DNA of 64,000 bases from Desulfosporosinus orientis DSM 765 (GCF_000235605.1 NC_016584.1:4074001-4138000), one strand, 5' to 3'; positions 1 to 8,610 are shown, numbered from the stretch's first letter. A program made the numbers and translations. The notes: generated by a model not told the origin, from the letters alone.

Positions 1-68
1 AGCGTCTTCGTCCCCCACCATCCTTTCCGCTCATATTCTCCAATCTGCTTGGTATGCGCTAAAATCAT
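1..68 (-). CDS. AMP-forming CoA ligase, N-terminal fragment (cut by window edge)
   Basis: Only the first ~22 codons are present, reading leftward off the window. The ATG lies at 68-66 behind a GGGGAG-type ribosome-binding site. The peptide begins MILAHTKQIGEYERKGWW, which resembles the N-terminus of AMP-binding acyl- or aryl-CoA ligases, where an EYxxxGxW stretch precedes the first helix. A near-consensus sigma-54 promoter lies about 50 bases upstream of the ATG. It is divergent from the acyl-CoA synthetase at 341. The family call is an inference from a short fragment. Confidence 0.45.
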   Translation of the reverse strand, partial: MILAHTKQIGEYERKGWWGTKT

Positions 69-115
69 TCCCTTCTCCCCTTTCAAAATATTTTGAATAT
101 TTTACATTTTTTATT

Positions 116-131
116 TGCAAATCCTATGCCA
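116..131 (-). promoter_or_regulatory. Sigma-54 (-24/-12) promoter, leftward
   Basis: Reading the minus strand gives TGGCAT-N5-TTGCA, matching the sigma-54 consensus TGGCAC-N5-TTGCA with the GG and GC dinucleotides ten bases apart. It would start transcription near position 104, giving a short leader to the ATG at 68. The palindrome at 202-225 lies about 100 bp upstream, a usual distance for an enhancer-binding activator site. Confidence 0.75.
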
Positions 132-201
132 CTGAACCAAGGTCCTTTTTGTGCAGTCACTGTAAAGGAACTGCAAAACTTCCCTTCCCATTAATGACAT
201 A

Positions 202-225
202 AACTGTCCTCAATGACGGACAGTT
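202..225. promoter_or_regulatory. Palindromic putative activator site (UAS)
   Basis: Perfect 8-bp arms, AACTGTCC and GGACAGTT, flank an 8-base spacer. The core AATGACGGACAGTT and about 30 of the surrounding 43 bases recur at 2023-2066, also just upstream of a sigma-54 promoter. The recurrence in the same position relative to two sigma-54 promoters suggests a binding site for one enhancer-binding protein, which is not in this window as far as I can tell. Confidence 0.55.
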
Positions 226-340
226 AGCAACATACTGTACACCCTGATTACAAAAAAAAATTAAGAATATAATCCAAATTGTTTAAGTATTTAAAATATT
301 ATGAATATATATTTCATAAAACCTTAAGGAGGAATACAAT

Positions 341-1960
341 ATGATGGCTTACGATCTTACCTTACGGGCTATCCTTCAAAGATCAACCAAGCTCTTTTCT
401 AAGAAAGAAATTATCACTCGAGATTATTCAGGGACCTTTCGCTACACGTATAGTGAGTTCTATAAGAGAGCTCAACGTTTAGCAAATGTACTCAAGAATT
501 TCAGTATTGCCAAGGGCGATCGTGTAGCCACACTCGCCTGGAACCACCACCGCCATCTCGAGCTATATTTTGCCGTGCCTGTAAGCGGTGCTGTGCTTCA
601 CACCTTAAACCTGCGCCTTGCACCAGAGCAACTTGTTTACATCATCAACCATGCTGAAGATAAAATCATTTTTGTTGATAAAGATTTAGTACCCTTGCTG
701 GAAAGTATCCAAGATCAGCTCCCCACTTTGGAGTACATCGTGGTAATGTCCGATACTAAAGAGATTCCATCGAACACCCTAATAAACCCATTTTCCTATG
801 AAACTCTTTTAGCTGAGGCTAGTGAAAACTTTGAGTTTCCAGACTTAAGCGAATGGGATCCAGCGGCTATGTGCTACACCACCGCTACTACAGGTAAACC
901 AAAAGGCGTCGTATATACTCATCGAGCACTCGTTCTCCACAGCTATGCTGCTTCACTCCCAGATTCATTGAACCTCCAAGAATCTGATCGAGTAATGCCA
1001 TTTGTACCGATGTTTCACGCAAATGCTTGGGGGCTGCCTTTTGCTTGTACTTGGTTGGGAAGTACTCAGGTCTTTCCAGGGGCGCGTCCCCAAGCAGAGG
1101 ATATCTGTCAGCTTATCCAAGATCATAAAGTTACTTTGGCTGCCGGTGTGCCCACTATTTGGATGGCTACCTATCCACTTTGGGAGAGTGGGAAGTACGA
1201 CCCTTCCAGCCTACGTGAAATTGTTAATGGTGGTTCAGCAGCACCCATATCTATGATCAAGAACTATCTTGAGAAACTGGGGGTCTCTATTCTCCATGCC
1301 TATGGAATGACGGAAACCACTCCGGTCGTCCTTGTATCACGACTAAAGAGTAGCTTAATAGACATCTCAACAGAAGAAAAGCTTAAATTATCTGCAAAAC
1401 AAGGACTACTCGTCCCCGGGCTTGAAATGCGAGTTATTGGAGAAGATGGCAACGAGGTCCCTTGGAACGGTCAAACGATGGGGGAACTCTTAGTGCGCGG
1501 ACCTTGGATTGCTAAAGAGTATTATAAAGACCCAATTCGGACGAAGGAAGCCTTTTACCAAGGGTGGTTGCGTACAGGGGATATCGTTACCGTTGATTCC
1601 GAAGGGTATGTGTCTGTTGCTGATCGTAGCAAAGACCTAATTAAGAGCGGGGGCGAATGGATTTCATCCCTAGATCTAGAGAATACCATCATGGGGCATC
1701 CCTCTGTATTAGAAGCAGCCGTAATTGCAATTCCTCACCCAAAATGGGTTGAGCGGCCTTTAGCCTGCGTCGTTCTTAAACAAGATTATGTAGATAAGAT
1801 AAATGAGCAAGACATCCTTGATTATCTTAAAGGAAAAGCTCCAAAGATTTGGGTACCTGATCGAGTAGAGTTTATTGATGCAATACCTCGAACAAGCGTT
1901 GGAAAGTTCTTTAAGGCAGCCCTGAGATCGCGTTTTGCCAAAGCTACGAATACCGACTGA
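341..1960 (+). CDS. AMP-forming acyl-CoA synthetase (fatty-acid/organic-acid CoA ligase)
   Basis: A 539-residue ANL-superfamily enzyme that activates a carboxylic acid to its CoA thioester with ATP, in the cytoplasm. The phosphate-binding loop appears as YTTATTGKPKGVVYTH (about residue 178), an A-for-S variant. YGMTETTP, the YxSxxRTGD-equivalent GWLRTGDI, DRSKDLIKSGGEWIS and the terminal PRTSVGKFFKAALR with the catalytic lysine all follow in family order. It resembles the medium/long-chain (AlkK/FadD3-like) branch; the chain length of the substrate cannot be told. The ATG has AAGGAGG eight bases upstream. It precedes an acyl-CoA dehydrogenase in the same direction, so it probably primes a beta-oxidation-type pathway. 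Confidence 0.9.
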   Translation: MMAYDLTLRAILQRSTKLFSKKEIITRDYSGTFRYTYSEFYKRAQRLANVLKNFSIAKGDRVATLAWNHHRHLELYFAVPVSGAVLHTLNLRLAPEQLVYIINHAEDKIIFVDKDLVPLLESIQDQLPTLEYIVVMSDTKEIPSNTLINPFSYETLLAEASENFEFPDLSEWDPAAMCYTTATTGKPKGVVYTHRALVLHSYAASLPDSLNLQESDRVMPFVPMFHANAWGLPFACTWLGSTQVFPGARPQAEDICQLIQDHKVTLAAGVPTIWMATYPLWESGKYDPSSLREIVNGGSAAPISMIKNYLEKLGVSILHAYGMTETTPVVLVSRLKSSLIDISTEEKLKLSAKQGLLVPGLEMRVIGEDGNEVPWNGQTMGELLVRGPWIAKEYYKDPIRTKEAFYQGWLRTGDIVTVDSEGYVSVADRSKDLIKSGGEWISSLDLENTIMGHPSVLEAAVIAIPHPKWVERPLACVVLKQDYVDKINEQDILDYLKGKAPKIWVPDRVEFIDAIPRTSVGKFFKAALRSRFAKATNTD

Positions 1961-2005
1961 ATTAAACCTTTGAATTCCAATAGAACGCTAGTCAATCCTT
2001 ACTCG

Positions 2006-2071
2006 TGTCCATCGTTGTTGTCAGCTGTTCAGAATGACGGACAGTTGACAACATCATGGACATGTTTTTTG
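2006..2071 (+). terminator. Large inverted repeat with T-tract; also matches the UAS at 202-225
   Basis: Arms 2006-2028 and 2041-2062 pair in three blocks (TGTCCAT/ATGGACA, GTTGTCA/TGACAAC, CTGT/ACAG) around a 12-base loop, followed by TGTTTTTTG. This fits a Rho-independent terminator for the upstream synthetase, whose stop is 46 bases before. Its core AATGACGGACAGTT is the same as in the palindrome at 202-225, and it sits 40-100 bp upstream of the sigma-54 promoter at 2104, so it may also, or instead, be an activator binding site. Confidence 0.6.
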
Positions 2072-2103
2072 ACTTAAAACTATTGTAATACAAGTCTTTT
2101 GAT

Positions 2104-2119
2104 TGGCATTAAAATTGCA
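2104..2119 (+). promoter_or_regulatory. Sigma-54 (-24/-12) promoter for the acyl-CoA dehydrogenase
   Basis: TGGCAT-N5-TTGCA begins at 2104 and matches the sigma-54 consensus, with the GG and GC dinucleotides ten bases apart. It lies about 110 bases before the dehydrogenase start, so the gene can be transcribed separately from the synthetase. Confidence 0.75.
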
Positions 2120-2228
2120 AACCTTTCTTTTTAAAAAACATCCCCTATAAGAATAATCCAACAACATTTACCCTTCCCCTTAATTATAAACCCTTTATAA
2201 ATACCAGTAATAAAAAGGAGGAACAGCC

Positions 2229-3368
2229 TTGAATTTTGAATTATCGGAAGAACAAAAAGCCTTTCAAAGCCTAGCCTACAAATTTGCTGTTAAAGAATTT
2301 CCGGCCTTTGCTCAAGAGTGTGACCGGGAAGAAAAGTATCCCCGGGAGATCTGGCAAAAAGCCTGCGAGGCAGGACTGGTTGGTATTGCTATACCTGAAG
2401 AGTATGGCGGACCGGGAGGCGGCTGGATTGAGACCGCACTCATTACCGAACAGCTTTCAAGAATTGATTTGGGCCTGGGCTTAGCTGCTGTTGCAGCAAC
2501 CTTCGGGGCAGAAAACATTATTAACTATGGCAGCGAAGAGCAAAAGAAAACCTATTTGCCGTTGCTTCCCACAGGCAAAGCAGTGTTTGCCGGTGCCTAC
2601 ACCGAACCCAACGCCGGCAGCGATGTGGCCGGCACTGCAACTCGAGCGGTTAAAGAAGGATCAGACTACATTATTAACGGCAGCAAGACCTTTATTACCA
2701 ACGGTACAATTTGTGACTATATGGTAGTATTATGCGTAACTAACCCTGACGCTGCTAAGCGAACCCAGCGTCATAGCTTAATTATTGTTGATGCCAAGAG
2801 CCCGGGAATAACGCGTATGAAAATCCGTGGCAAAATGGGCATTAGAGCCTCCGATACTGCTGAAATCACTTTTGAAGATGTGAGAGTGCCCCAAAGCAAT
2901 CTCGTCGGAAAAGAAGGCAACGGCTTCTATCAATTGATGCACTTCTTTGATCAGACACGCATCATGGTTGCCTCTCAAGGACTCGGTTTAGCTCAAGGGG
3001 CTTTGGATCTGGCTATAAAATATGTCCAAGAACGCAAAACCTTTGGTGTCCCTCTCGCTACCAACCAAGCTATTCAATTCCAGTTAGCCGAGATGGCAAC
3101 TCGGGTTGAATTAGCCCGCAATATCATCTATAAGGCTGCTTGGAAAGCTGACAACGGACAATTAGACCCAGCCCTTAACGCTATGGCTAAATTTTATGCC
3201 GGAGAAACTGCCGTATGGGTCACCGACAAAGCTTTGCAAATGCACGGTGGCTATGGTTACATTGATGAATATGACATCCAGCGCTTTTATCGGGACGCTA
3301 AGATTTTGGAAATCTATGAGGGCGCTAAAGAGATTGAGAAAATCACCATTGCCAAGAGGCTATTTTAA
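2229..3368 (+). CDS. Acyl-CoA dehydrogenase
   Basis: A 379-residue FAD enzyme that introduces the alpha,beta double bond into an acyl-CoA and passes electrons to an electron-transfer flavoprotein. It has the family order: N-terminal helical domain (MNFELSEEQ), AYTEPNAGSDVAG and the FITNGTICDYMVV flavin-contact strand, and a C-terminal helical domain with GGYGYIDEYDIQRFYRDAK. The catalytic base position reads IYEGAKEIEK, with E in the place used by short/medium-chain enzymes. The TTG start is chosen because AAGGAGG lies seven bases upstream and the N-terminus matches the family. It follows a sigma-54 promoter and the CoA synthetase. The acyl chain specificity is not readable. Confidence 0.93.
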   Translation: MNFELSEEQKAFQSLAYKFAVKEFPAFAQECDREEKYPREIWQKACEAGLVGIAIPEEYGGPGGGWIETALITEQLSRIDLGLGLAAVAATFGAENIINYGSEEQKKTYLPLLPTGKAVFAGAYTEPNAGSDVAGTATRAVKEGSDYIINGSKTFITNGTICDYMVVLCVTNPDAAKRTQRHSLIIVDAKSPGITRMKIRGKMGIRASDTAEITFEDVRVPQSNLVGKEGNGFYQLMHFFDQTRIMVASQGLGLAQGALDLAIKYVQERKTFGVPLATNQAIQFQLAEMATRVELARNIIYKAAWKADNGQLDPALNAMAKFYAGETAVWVTDKALQMHGGYGYIDEYDIQRFYRDAKILEIYEGAKEIEKITIAKRLF

Positions 3369-3430
3369 GGGATCAATTCTCCAGAGCTTGTAATGGTACG
3401 CCAAAAAGCTATACTTTCTAACACCAAAAA

Positions 3431-3471
3431 AACGCTTATAACGGCTTTTTATGTCGTTATAAGCGTTTTTT
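3431..3471 (+). terminator. Rho-independent terminator after the acyl-CoA dehydrogenase
   Basis: AACGCTTATAACG pairs with CGTTATAAGCG-type sequence and is followed by TTTTTTCTC. It lies between convergent genes (dehydrogenase, HD-GYP) and could also serve the minus strand, where A-rich sequence gives a T-run. Confidence 0.8.
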
Positions 3472-3499
3472 CTCACTTTGTAACATCAATAGTATTGCT

Positions 3500-4597
3500 T
3501 CAAGGTACAAACCGAAAATCAATGGTTTTTACAAATTTGGTTAAATCCTTTGATAAATCACATATTTTATCTTCGTATAAGTAATTGCCATATTTATCAA
3601 ATAAGACTTTAAGAATGGGGCGGCTGGGGTTGTTTCTCTGAACTCCAATCACAATACCCACTTCCCCAGTGTTTAGGGTAACTATAGAACCCTCTGGATA
3701 TAGTACTAGACATCGAAGCAAGCTTTTGACAATTTCCTCGTTGAAATCTTCACCTGAGCCGGCGATGATTAATTCTAAAGCATAATATGGCGGCAGCCCT
3801 TTACGATAAGGTCGGTCGCTGACAAGAGCATCAAAAACATCTGCCACTGCAACAATTTGAGCATTTAGGGCAATTGCATTATGCTGTATTCTATCTGGGT
3901 AACCTTTTCCGTTCCAGCGCTCGTGATGATGGCGAATGATTGAAAGTACTTCACCTGAAAGTACTTCACCCGATAAATTCGTATTATTAAGCATCTCCTC
4001 TCCAAAGGCTGGATGCTGTTTGATGATCTCAAATTCACTGGGTGTTAAACTTGTTGGCTTATTCAAGATTTCAGAGGGGATTGAACGTTTGCCGATATCA
4101 TGAAGCATTGCTCCTAAGGTTAAGTCTCTTAAGGACGTCCCGCAAAAGCCCAATTGCAGGCCAATGAGGGTCGCTAAGATGGCGACATTGACAGAATGTA
4201 CATAAGTATAATTGTCAAAGGTTCGGAATTTATTGAGATCCAGATACAATTGGTTAGAACCTTCCAGCTCGTGAATAATCTTATCAACAACAGAAAACGT
4301 CTTTTGCAAATGATCGGTACTAAAAAGACACATGTCTTCAAAAACTTCGCGAACATAACTTACAATATCTTGATATTCTATATCCGGAAATTTACAAGGA
4401 TGTGGGGATTCAGATTTCTCCAACTGATATTTTAAAGTATATACTTCGCGCCTTTTCAGAAGCTCATGAATGAATGGTGTGATGGGCTTACCTTTTGATA
4501 ACAAAAGTACTCCTTGTTTATCGAACAGATCCAGTGAGGAAAGCTCGTCAACACCAAAAGTTATTGATAAAGGTTCCAAATATGTTATCAAAACCAA
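3500..4597 (-). CDS. HD-GYP domain c-di-GMP phosphodiesterase
   Basis: A 365-residue cytoplasmic protein, with no membrane segment, that probably hydrolyses cyclic di-GMP. Residues 1-60 form a small N-terminal domain (LDLFDKQGVLLLSKGK). The HD-GYP core follows: VHSVNVAI, MLHDIGKRSIPSEILNKP with the HD pair, HPAFGEEML, HHHERWNGKGYPD (N where many members have D) and DVFDALVSDRPYRKGLP. A C-terminal extension (EGSIVTLNTGEVGIVIG) is shared with the HD-GYP at 60819. The start is a TTG at 4597 or 4591; GGAGGG upstream fits either. It lies behind a c-di-GMP-I riboswitch and terminator, so the product likely controls its own ligand. Confidence 0.9.
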   Translation of the reverse strand: MVLITYLEPLSITFGVDELSSLDLFDKQGVLLLSKGKPITPFIHELLKRREVYTLKYQLEKSESPHPCKFPDIEYQDIVSYVREVFEDMCLFSTDHLQKTFSVVDKIIHELEGSNQLYLDLNKFRTFDNYTYVHSVNVAILATLIGLQLGFCGTSLRDLTLGAMLHDIGKRSIPSEILNKPTSLTPSEFEIIKQHPAFGEEMLNNTNLSGEVLSGEVLSIIRHHHERWNGKGYPDRIQHNAIALNAQIVAVADVFDALVSDRPYRKGLPPYYALELIIAGSGEDFNEEIVKSLLRCLVLYPEGSIVTLNTGEVGIVIGVQRNNPSRPILKVLFDKYGNYLYEDKICDLSKDLTKFVKTIDFRFVP

Positions 4598-4614
4598 ATT
4601 CCCTCCTAGAAACC

Positions 4615-4640
4615 AAAAAACGCCGAATACTTATTCGGCG
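4615..4640 (-). terminator. Riboswitch expression platform terminator
   Basis: On the minus strand a near-perfect hairpin with arms CGCCGAATA and TATTCGGCG is followed by TTTTTTGG. It lies between the c-di-GMP aptamer and the ribosome-binding site of the HD-GYP gene, so ligand binding probably decides read-through. Confidence 0.85.
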
Positions 4641-4657
4641 AAAATATCCTATCTATT

Positions 4658-4737
4658 CGATAACCCGGCTATCTTCACATTCTGTGGTCAGACCCGTGGC
4701 TTTGCGTCCCCAACTCTCACTGGGTTTGCCATTATCG
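4658..4737 (-). ncRNA. Cyclic di-GMP-I (GEMM) riboswitch upstream of the HD-GYP gene
   Basis: The minus strand shows the GEMM-I signature elements in order: GGCAAACC, a GNRA-like GAGA loop, GGGGACGCAAAGCC, CACGGGTCT and AGCCGGGTTATCG. The outer stem P1 forms from CGATAA and TTATCG, extended by CTATTC/GAATAG. It is followed within 20 bases by an intrinsic terminator and then the phosphodiesterase gene. The class is well characterised as a c-di-GMP sensor; whether it is an on or off switch is not readable with certainty. Confidence 0.93.
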
Positions 4738-4917
4738 CAGAATAGTTATTTTATTATTACCTAAGCCCTAAGGCTTTAGGCCTTTATACCTAATATAACA
4801 TACACAAAGTCTAAATAATATACTAATTCTAGAAAAATGTTTCATTTTTCTACCACAATTTCTAATCTTGGAAGACCATTATTGTATTGGTTTTTTAGTT
4901 CACCTCAATTAAAATAC

Positions 4918-4952
4918 CTGTCCAAAATCGAATTGATTCCGATTTTGGGCAG
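4918..4952 (-). terminator. Terminator of the peptide transporter operon
   Basis: Arms of about 13 bases (CTGCCCAAAATCG / CGATTTTGGACAG on the minus strand, one mismatch) with a short loop are followed by a T-rich stretch, 29 bases after the stop of the last permease gene. The upstream stretch 4741-4917 holds the riboswitch promoter region for the HD-GYP gene and nothing else I can identify. Confidence 0.7.
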
Positions 4953-4980
4953 ATGCTATAGGTTAAACAGAACCTAAGAA

Positions 4981-5808
4981 TCATATCTCTTTTCTCAGCC
5001 TGGGATCAAGAAAATCCCTCAGGCTATCGCCGATAAAGTTAGCGCCTACTGACATCGTCAAAATAGCTAAGCCAGGAAAGGTCCCAATCCACCAGTAGTT
5101 GAAGTTCAAAACACCATCTGCCACCATTGCTCCCCATTCCGGAGCGGGAGGCGGAGATCCCAGTCCTAGGAAACTTAAGCCTGAGAAAAGAAGAATGGCA
5201 TTGCCGAAATCCAAAGTTGCCAGGACCAGAACCGGCCCAATACTGTTGGGCATGATTTCATGAAAGAAGATTCTAAAATGAGAGGCACCCAGGGACCTGG
5301 CCGCTTCAACATATTCATTTTCCTTATTGGCAATGACCATACTGCGCATTACCCGGGCATAATTGGGCCACCAAATAATGACCATGGCTAAGAGAGTATT
5401 ATACAAACTTGGCCCTAAAGCTGCCGCAATGGTCATGGCTAAAATAATACCCGGAAAGGCCATGACCATTTCCGACAGCCTCATCATGATTTCATCAACC
5501 AGTCCGCCGATATAACCGGCGATCCCTCCATAAATCATACCAATAAAAGATGCCAGGATAATCGTAACCAAACCGGCGACCAATGATATCCTGCTGCCTA
5601 CCAGCACTCTGCTGAAAACATCCCGCCCGATACTATCCGTACCAAACCAGTGAAGAGCGCCGGGCCCTTGAAAGCGGTTAGCTAAATCCTGCCCTAAATA
5701 ATTATAGGGGGCAATCACTGGCGCAACAAAGGCTATAGCAATCCAGAGGGTACAGACAATGACTCCTATTGAAAATAAGAGATTATTTTTCATCATTCGC
5801 AGCAGCAT
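4981..5808 (-). CDS. dppC: Dipeptide/oligopeptide ABC transporter permease (DppC/OppC type)
   Basis: A 275-residue inner-membrane permease with an N-terminal segment (LFSIGVIVCTLWIAIAFVAP), the GTDSIGRDVFSRVLVGSRIS motif typical of DppC/OppC, and the EAA cytoplasmic loop EAARSLGASHFRIFFHEIMP that docks on the ATPases. It ends LRDFLDPRLRK, as the family does. It is the last gene of a five-gene transporter operon, one base after the DppB-type permease stop. It moves short peptides; residue specificity is set by the binding protein upstream. Confidence 0.93.
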   Translation of the reverse strand: MLLRMMKNNLLFSIGVIVCTLWIAIAFVAPVIAPYNYLGQDLANRFQGPGALHWFGTDSIGRDVFSRVLVGSRISLVAGLVTIILASFIGMIYGGIAGYIGGLVDEIMMRLSEMVMAFPGIILAMTIAAALGPSLYNTLLAMVIIWWPNYARVMRSMVIANKENEYVEAARSLGASHFRIFFHEIMPNSIGPVLVLATLDFGNAILLFSGLSFLGLGSPPPAPEWGAMVADGVLNFNYWWIGTFPGLAILTMSVGANFIGDSLRDFLDPRLRKEI

Positions 5809-6828
5809 TTAATTATACCTCACTCTGGGGTCTAAAATTCCATATAGCAGATCTACGAGCAAGTTAATAACCACGTAGTTAATGGAAATCAAAATGGAAA
5901 CCCCTATAATCGCAGGAAAATCCAAGTTCCCTGCCGCCTTGTAGGCATACTGTCCAATACCGGGCCAGGCAAAGATGGTTTCCACTAAAACCATGCCTCC
6001 CAAGAGATTCCCGAATCCTATCCCGATAACAGTGATGACGGGTATTAAAGCGTTGCCTAAGGCATGACGCATAATAATCATTTTTTCAGTTAAGCCTTTA
6101 GCCCTGGCAGTACGAATGAAATCTTTAGACATTACTTCTAATAAGCTGGAACGTGTTGTACGGGTAATAAGTCCCATGGTAAAAGAACCCAAGACCAGAC
6201 CAGGCAAAAACAAATGTTGTAATGCATCCCAAGCCAATTCCCAGTCACCTTCTAAAAGCGCATCAATCACATAAAAATTGGTGACGGCTGCAGGCGGTGC
6301 CAGATGAGGACTTAATCTTCCCGGCCCCGGCGCTATGCCTAACTTGGCATAAAAAATCAATAAAAACATTAGACCCAACCAGAAACTAGGCACCGATACT
6401 CCCAAAACTGAGATTCCTCTAATCACCTGATCAATGCCTCTATTGCGCTTGATGGCCGAAATTATCCCAAACAGCATGCCAAAGAAAATGGCAATGATCA
6501 TTGAGAAGATTGCTAATTCAATTGTCGCTGGAAAATATTTTTTCAAATCTTCCAGCACAGGCCGCTGAGTTCGAATGGAGGTTCCCATTTCTCCTTTTAG
6601 CAAATTACCGACATAAATAAAATATTGGGTATATAAAGGCTTGTCTAAACCCCACTTGGCTTTAAAGGTTTCCACCATTTCCTGGTTGTCAATATTTCTT
6701 TGACTTAAATTTGCCAGTACCGGGTCACTGGGCACTGAATGAGAAATGATAAAGACAACCAAAGAAACTCCTAAGATCAGGAATCCCAAGAAAAGGAGCC
6801 TTCTGACTATGTATTTTATGAGTCCCAT
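5809..6828 (-). CDS. dppB: Dipeptide/oligopeptide ABC transporter permease (DppB/OppB type)
   Basis: A 339-residue permease with six predicted membrane segments. Family landmarks are the N-terminal RRLLFLGFLILGVSLVVFII, the GTSIRTQRPV loop, ISVLGVSVPSFWLGLMFLLIF, the EAA loop RTARAKGLTEKMIIMRHALG and the C-terminal DLLYGILDPRVRY. It pairs with the DppC-type subunit directly downstream. A stable hairpin separates it from the binding-protein gene, which would let the binding protein be made in excess. Confidence 0.93.
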   Translation of the reverse strand: MGLIKYIVRRLLFLGFLILGVSLVVFIISHSVPSDPVLANLSQRNIDNQEMVETFKAKWGLDKPLYTQYFIYVGNLLKGEMGTSIRTQRPVLEDLKKYFPATIELAIFSMIIAIFFGMLFGIISAIKRNRGIDQVIRGISVLGVSVPSFWLGLMFLLIFYAKLGIAPGPGRLSPHLAPPAAVTNFYVIDALLEGDWELAWDALQHLFLPGLVLGSFTMGLITRTTRSSLLEVMSKDFIRTARAKGLTEKMIIMRHALGNALIPVITVIGIGFGNLLGGMVLVETIFAWPGIGQYAYKAAGNLDFPAIIGVSILISINYVVINLLVDLLYGILDPRVRYN

Positions 6829-6867
6829 TTTTCACCTAACCTCCCCTCTTGTTCGGGTAGTATTATT

Positions 6868-6900
6868 GGAGGGCAGATGCGCTTTTGGCATTTGCCCTCC
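6868..6900 (-). other. Intercistronic hairpin between binding protein and permeases
   Basis: GGAGGGCAGATGC and GCATTTGCCCTCC form a 13-bp stem with one mismatch and a 7-base loop, directly after the binding-protein stop. There is no T-tract, so an mRNA-stabilising or partial attenuating role is more likely than full termination. Confidence 0.65.
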
Positions 6901-6906
6901 GGTGGT

Positions 6907-8514
6907 TTATTTTGCTGATACTTTAACTAAATTAATTTTGTAAGGATCAATATACTCAGCTCCTTGAATGTTATCTCTTGTAGCATAATGACGTGCATGC
7001 TGAAGCAAAACATCAAAGGCACTGTCCTCATCCATCATTTTTTGAATCTCTTGGAGATCCTTAATCCGGGTTTCCTTATCAACTTCAACGGCTGCCTTTT
7101 TCCCTAACTCAGCTAAGGCAGGATTCATTGCTGCCGTCCAATTGGCCCGAAGCCCTACTGAGTTCCCAGGTAAGAAGGCTAACTGGGTGTTGGGATCCGG
7201 ATAGTCCGGTCCCCAATACCAAAGGGACAAAGCCTGAGTGCCTTTGCGGTAGGGATCCAGGGCTACCATAATGTCTGAGGTCTTTATTTCTGTTTCAATC
7301 CCGATTTGGAGCAAATCGTTTTGAATTTTTTGTGCTAAAGTGGGCAAATCCATGCCCTCTACGGCTAAGGTTGCCACTTCAAGGGTTGTTTTAAAGCCTT
7401 TTTCATAGCCTGCTTTTTTCATTAACTCTTTGGCTTTGTCAAGATCCTGGGCTGTTTTGGGATCTCTGGGAGGCAAGGTCCCTAAAAATCCTTCTTGAAA
7501 GGGTGCCACGGGAGTAATCGAACCTTCTCCGGCAATGGTTTGTATTCCTTGATAGTCTAAAGCCAGGCGAATGGCTTTTTGGACATCCGGATTGGCTATG
7601 GGGCCGCCAATGTTAGGATCACGATTCATCAGCAGGAAGGTCAAGGTCATGGATTGGGCCTTCTTAATGGTAATGCCGGATTTATCAGCAAGCTGTTTGA
7701 CATGTTCAGGACCTAAGTTAAAGGCTATATCGATATCCCCTTTTTCCAGCATCATGACTTGGGTTCCCGGATCGGAAATGGATTTCAAAATGATTTTATC
7801 GTAGTAAGGTGCTTCACCCCAATAATGATCATTACGAGCCAGGACAACTTCCACTTTAGGAGTATAGGATTCAATGACGTAGGGACCGGAGCCGGCTGAA
7901 TGAGTGTCAAACCACAATTTTGCTTTATCTGTGGTACTGGCGTCCGCGGCATTAGTTGCACCATTTTCCATAGCCAATTTCCTGTCAACCACTCCAAAGG
8001 CATTATAGGTTAATTTCGTCAGGAAAGAAGCGTCAGGATCTTTAAGTTTAAACACAACGGTATCTGCATCAGGTGTTTCAATAGCTGCGATACCATCTGT
8101 CAAAAAGGCCCCATTGCCTTTTAAATTCATGGATCTTTCCACACTCCATTTAACGTCTGCCGAGCTTAAAGGGTTGCCGCTGGCAAATTTGATCCCCTTC
8201 CTCAGTTTAAAGGTATAACTTAAACCATCACTGCTAACTTCAAGGCTTTCCGCAATGCCGTAAACAGGATTATCTAAAGTATCCTCAAACTGCATTAAGG
8301 TATCATAGACTGGGTGCAGAACCAACAAACCATAAGCCTCGTAAGCCAGTCCGGGATCGAAAGTTTCATAATCTGGGTCCAAAGCCACAATCAACTGTTT
8401 CGGGCCGGTGGCTGCATCAGGCTGGGTAGCAGCATCTTTACTGCCGCCGCAGCCTGCTGTCAAAAACATAACCAAGGACAGCAGGGACAGCAACACTCCA
8501 AGTTTTCTTCTCAT
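6907..8514 (-). CDS. Peptide ABC transporter substrate-binding lipoprotein (SBP_bac_5)
   Basis: A 535-residue extracellular lipoprotein. The signal peptide ends in the lipobox LTAGC, with the cysteine near residue 22. The mature part has the family-5 features: an N-terminal LIVALDPDYETFDPGLAYE, FKLRKGIKFASGNPLSSADVKWSVER and the C-terminal LWYWGPDYPDPNTQLAFLPG. It captures peptides for the permeases below it in the operon. Its ligand cannot be read directly; the prolidase two genes upstream suggests proline-containing peptides. Confidence 0.92.
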   Translation of the reverse strand: MRRKLGVLLSLLSLVMFLTAGCGGSKDAATQPDAATGPKQLIVALDPDYETFDPGLAYEAYGLLVLHPVYDTLMQFEDTLDNPVYGIAESLEVSSDGLSYTFKLRKGIKFASGNPLSSADVKWSVERSMNLKGNGAFLTDGIAAIETPDADTVVFKLKDPDASFLTKLTYNAFGVVDRKLAMENGATNAADASTTDKAKLWFDTHSAGSGPYVIESYTPKVEVVLARNDHYWGEAPYYDKIILKSISDPGTQVMMLEKGDIDIAFNLGPEHVKQLADKSGITIKKAQSMTLTFLLMNRDPNIGGPIANPDVQKAIRLALDYQGIQTIAGEGSITPVAPFQEGFLGTLPPRDPKTAQDLDKAKELMKKAGYEKGFKTTLEVATLAVEGMDLPTLAQKIQNDLLQIGIETEIKTSDIMVALDPYRKGTQALSLWYWGPDYPDPNTQLAFLPGNSVGLRANWTAAMNPALAELGKKAAVEVDKETRIKDLQEIQKMMDEDSAFDVLLQHARHYATRDNIQGAEYIDPYKINLVKVSAK

Positions 8515-8610
8515 GTAATTCTCTCCTTTCCAAACTCAAGGTATTATTCAAAATTTTCTGTCTCCTAGATTTAGATTGATAGCTCGATAACCTTTCTGAA
8601 GACCTCCCTT

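Noticed and set aside
150-170. A weak plus-strand GG-N10-GC sigma-54-like match facing the acyl-CoA synthetase
   Set aside because: The flanking bases fit poorly, and the putative activator palindrome would lie downstream of it.
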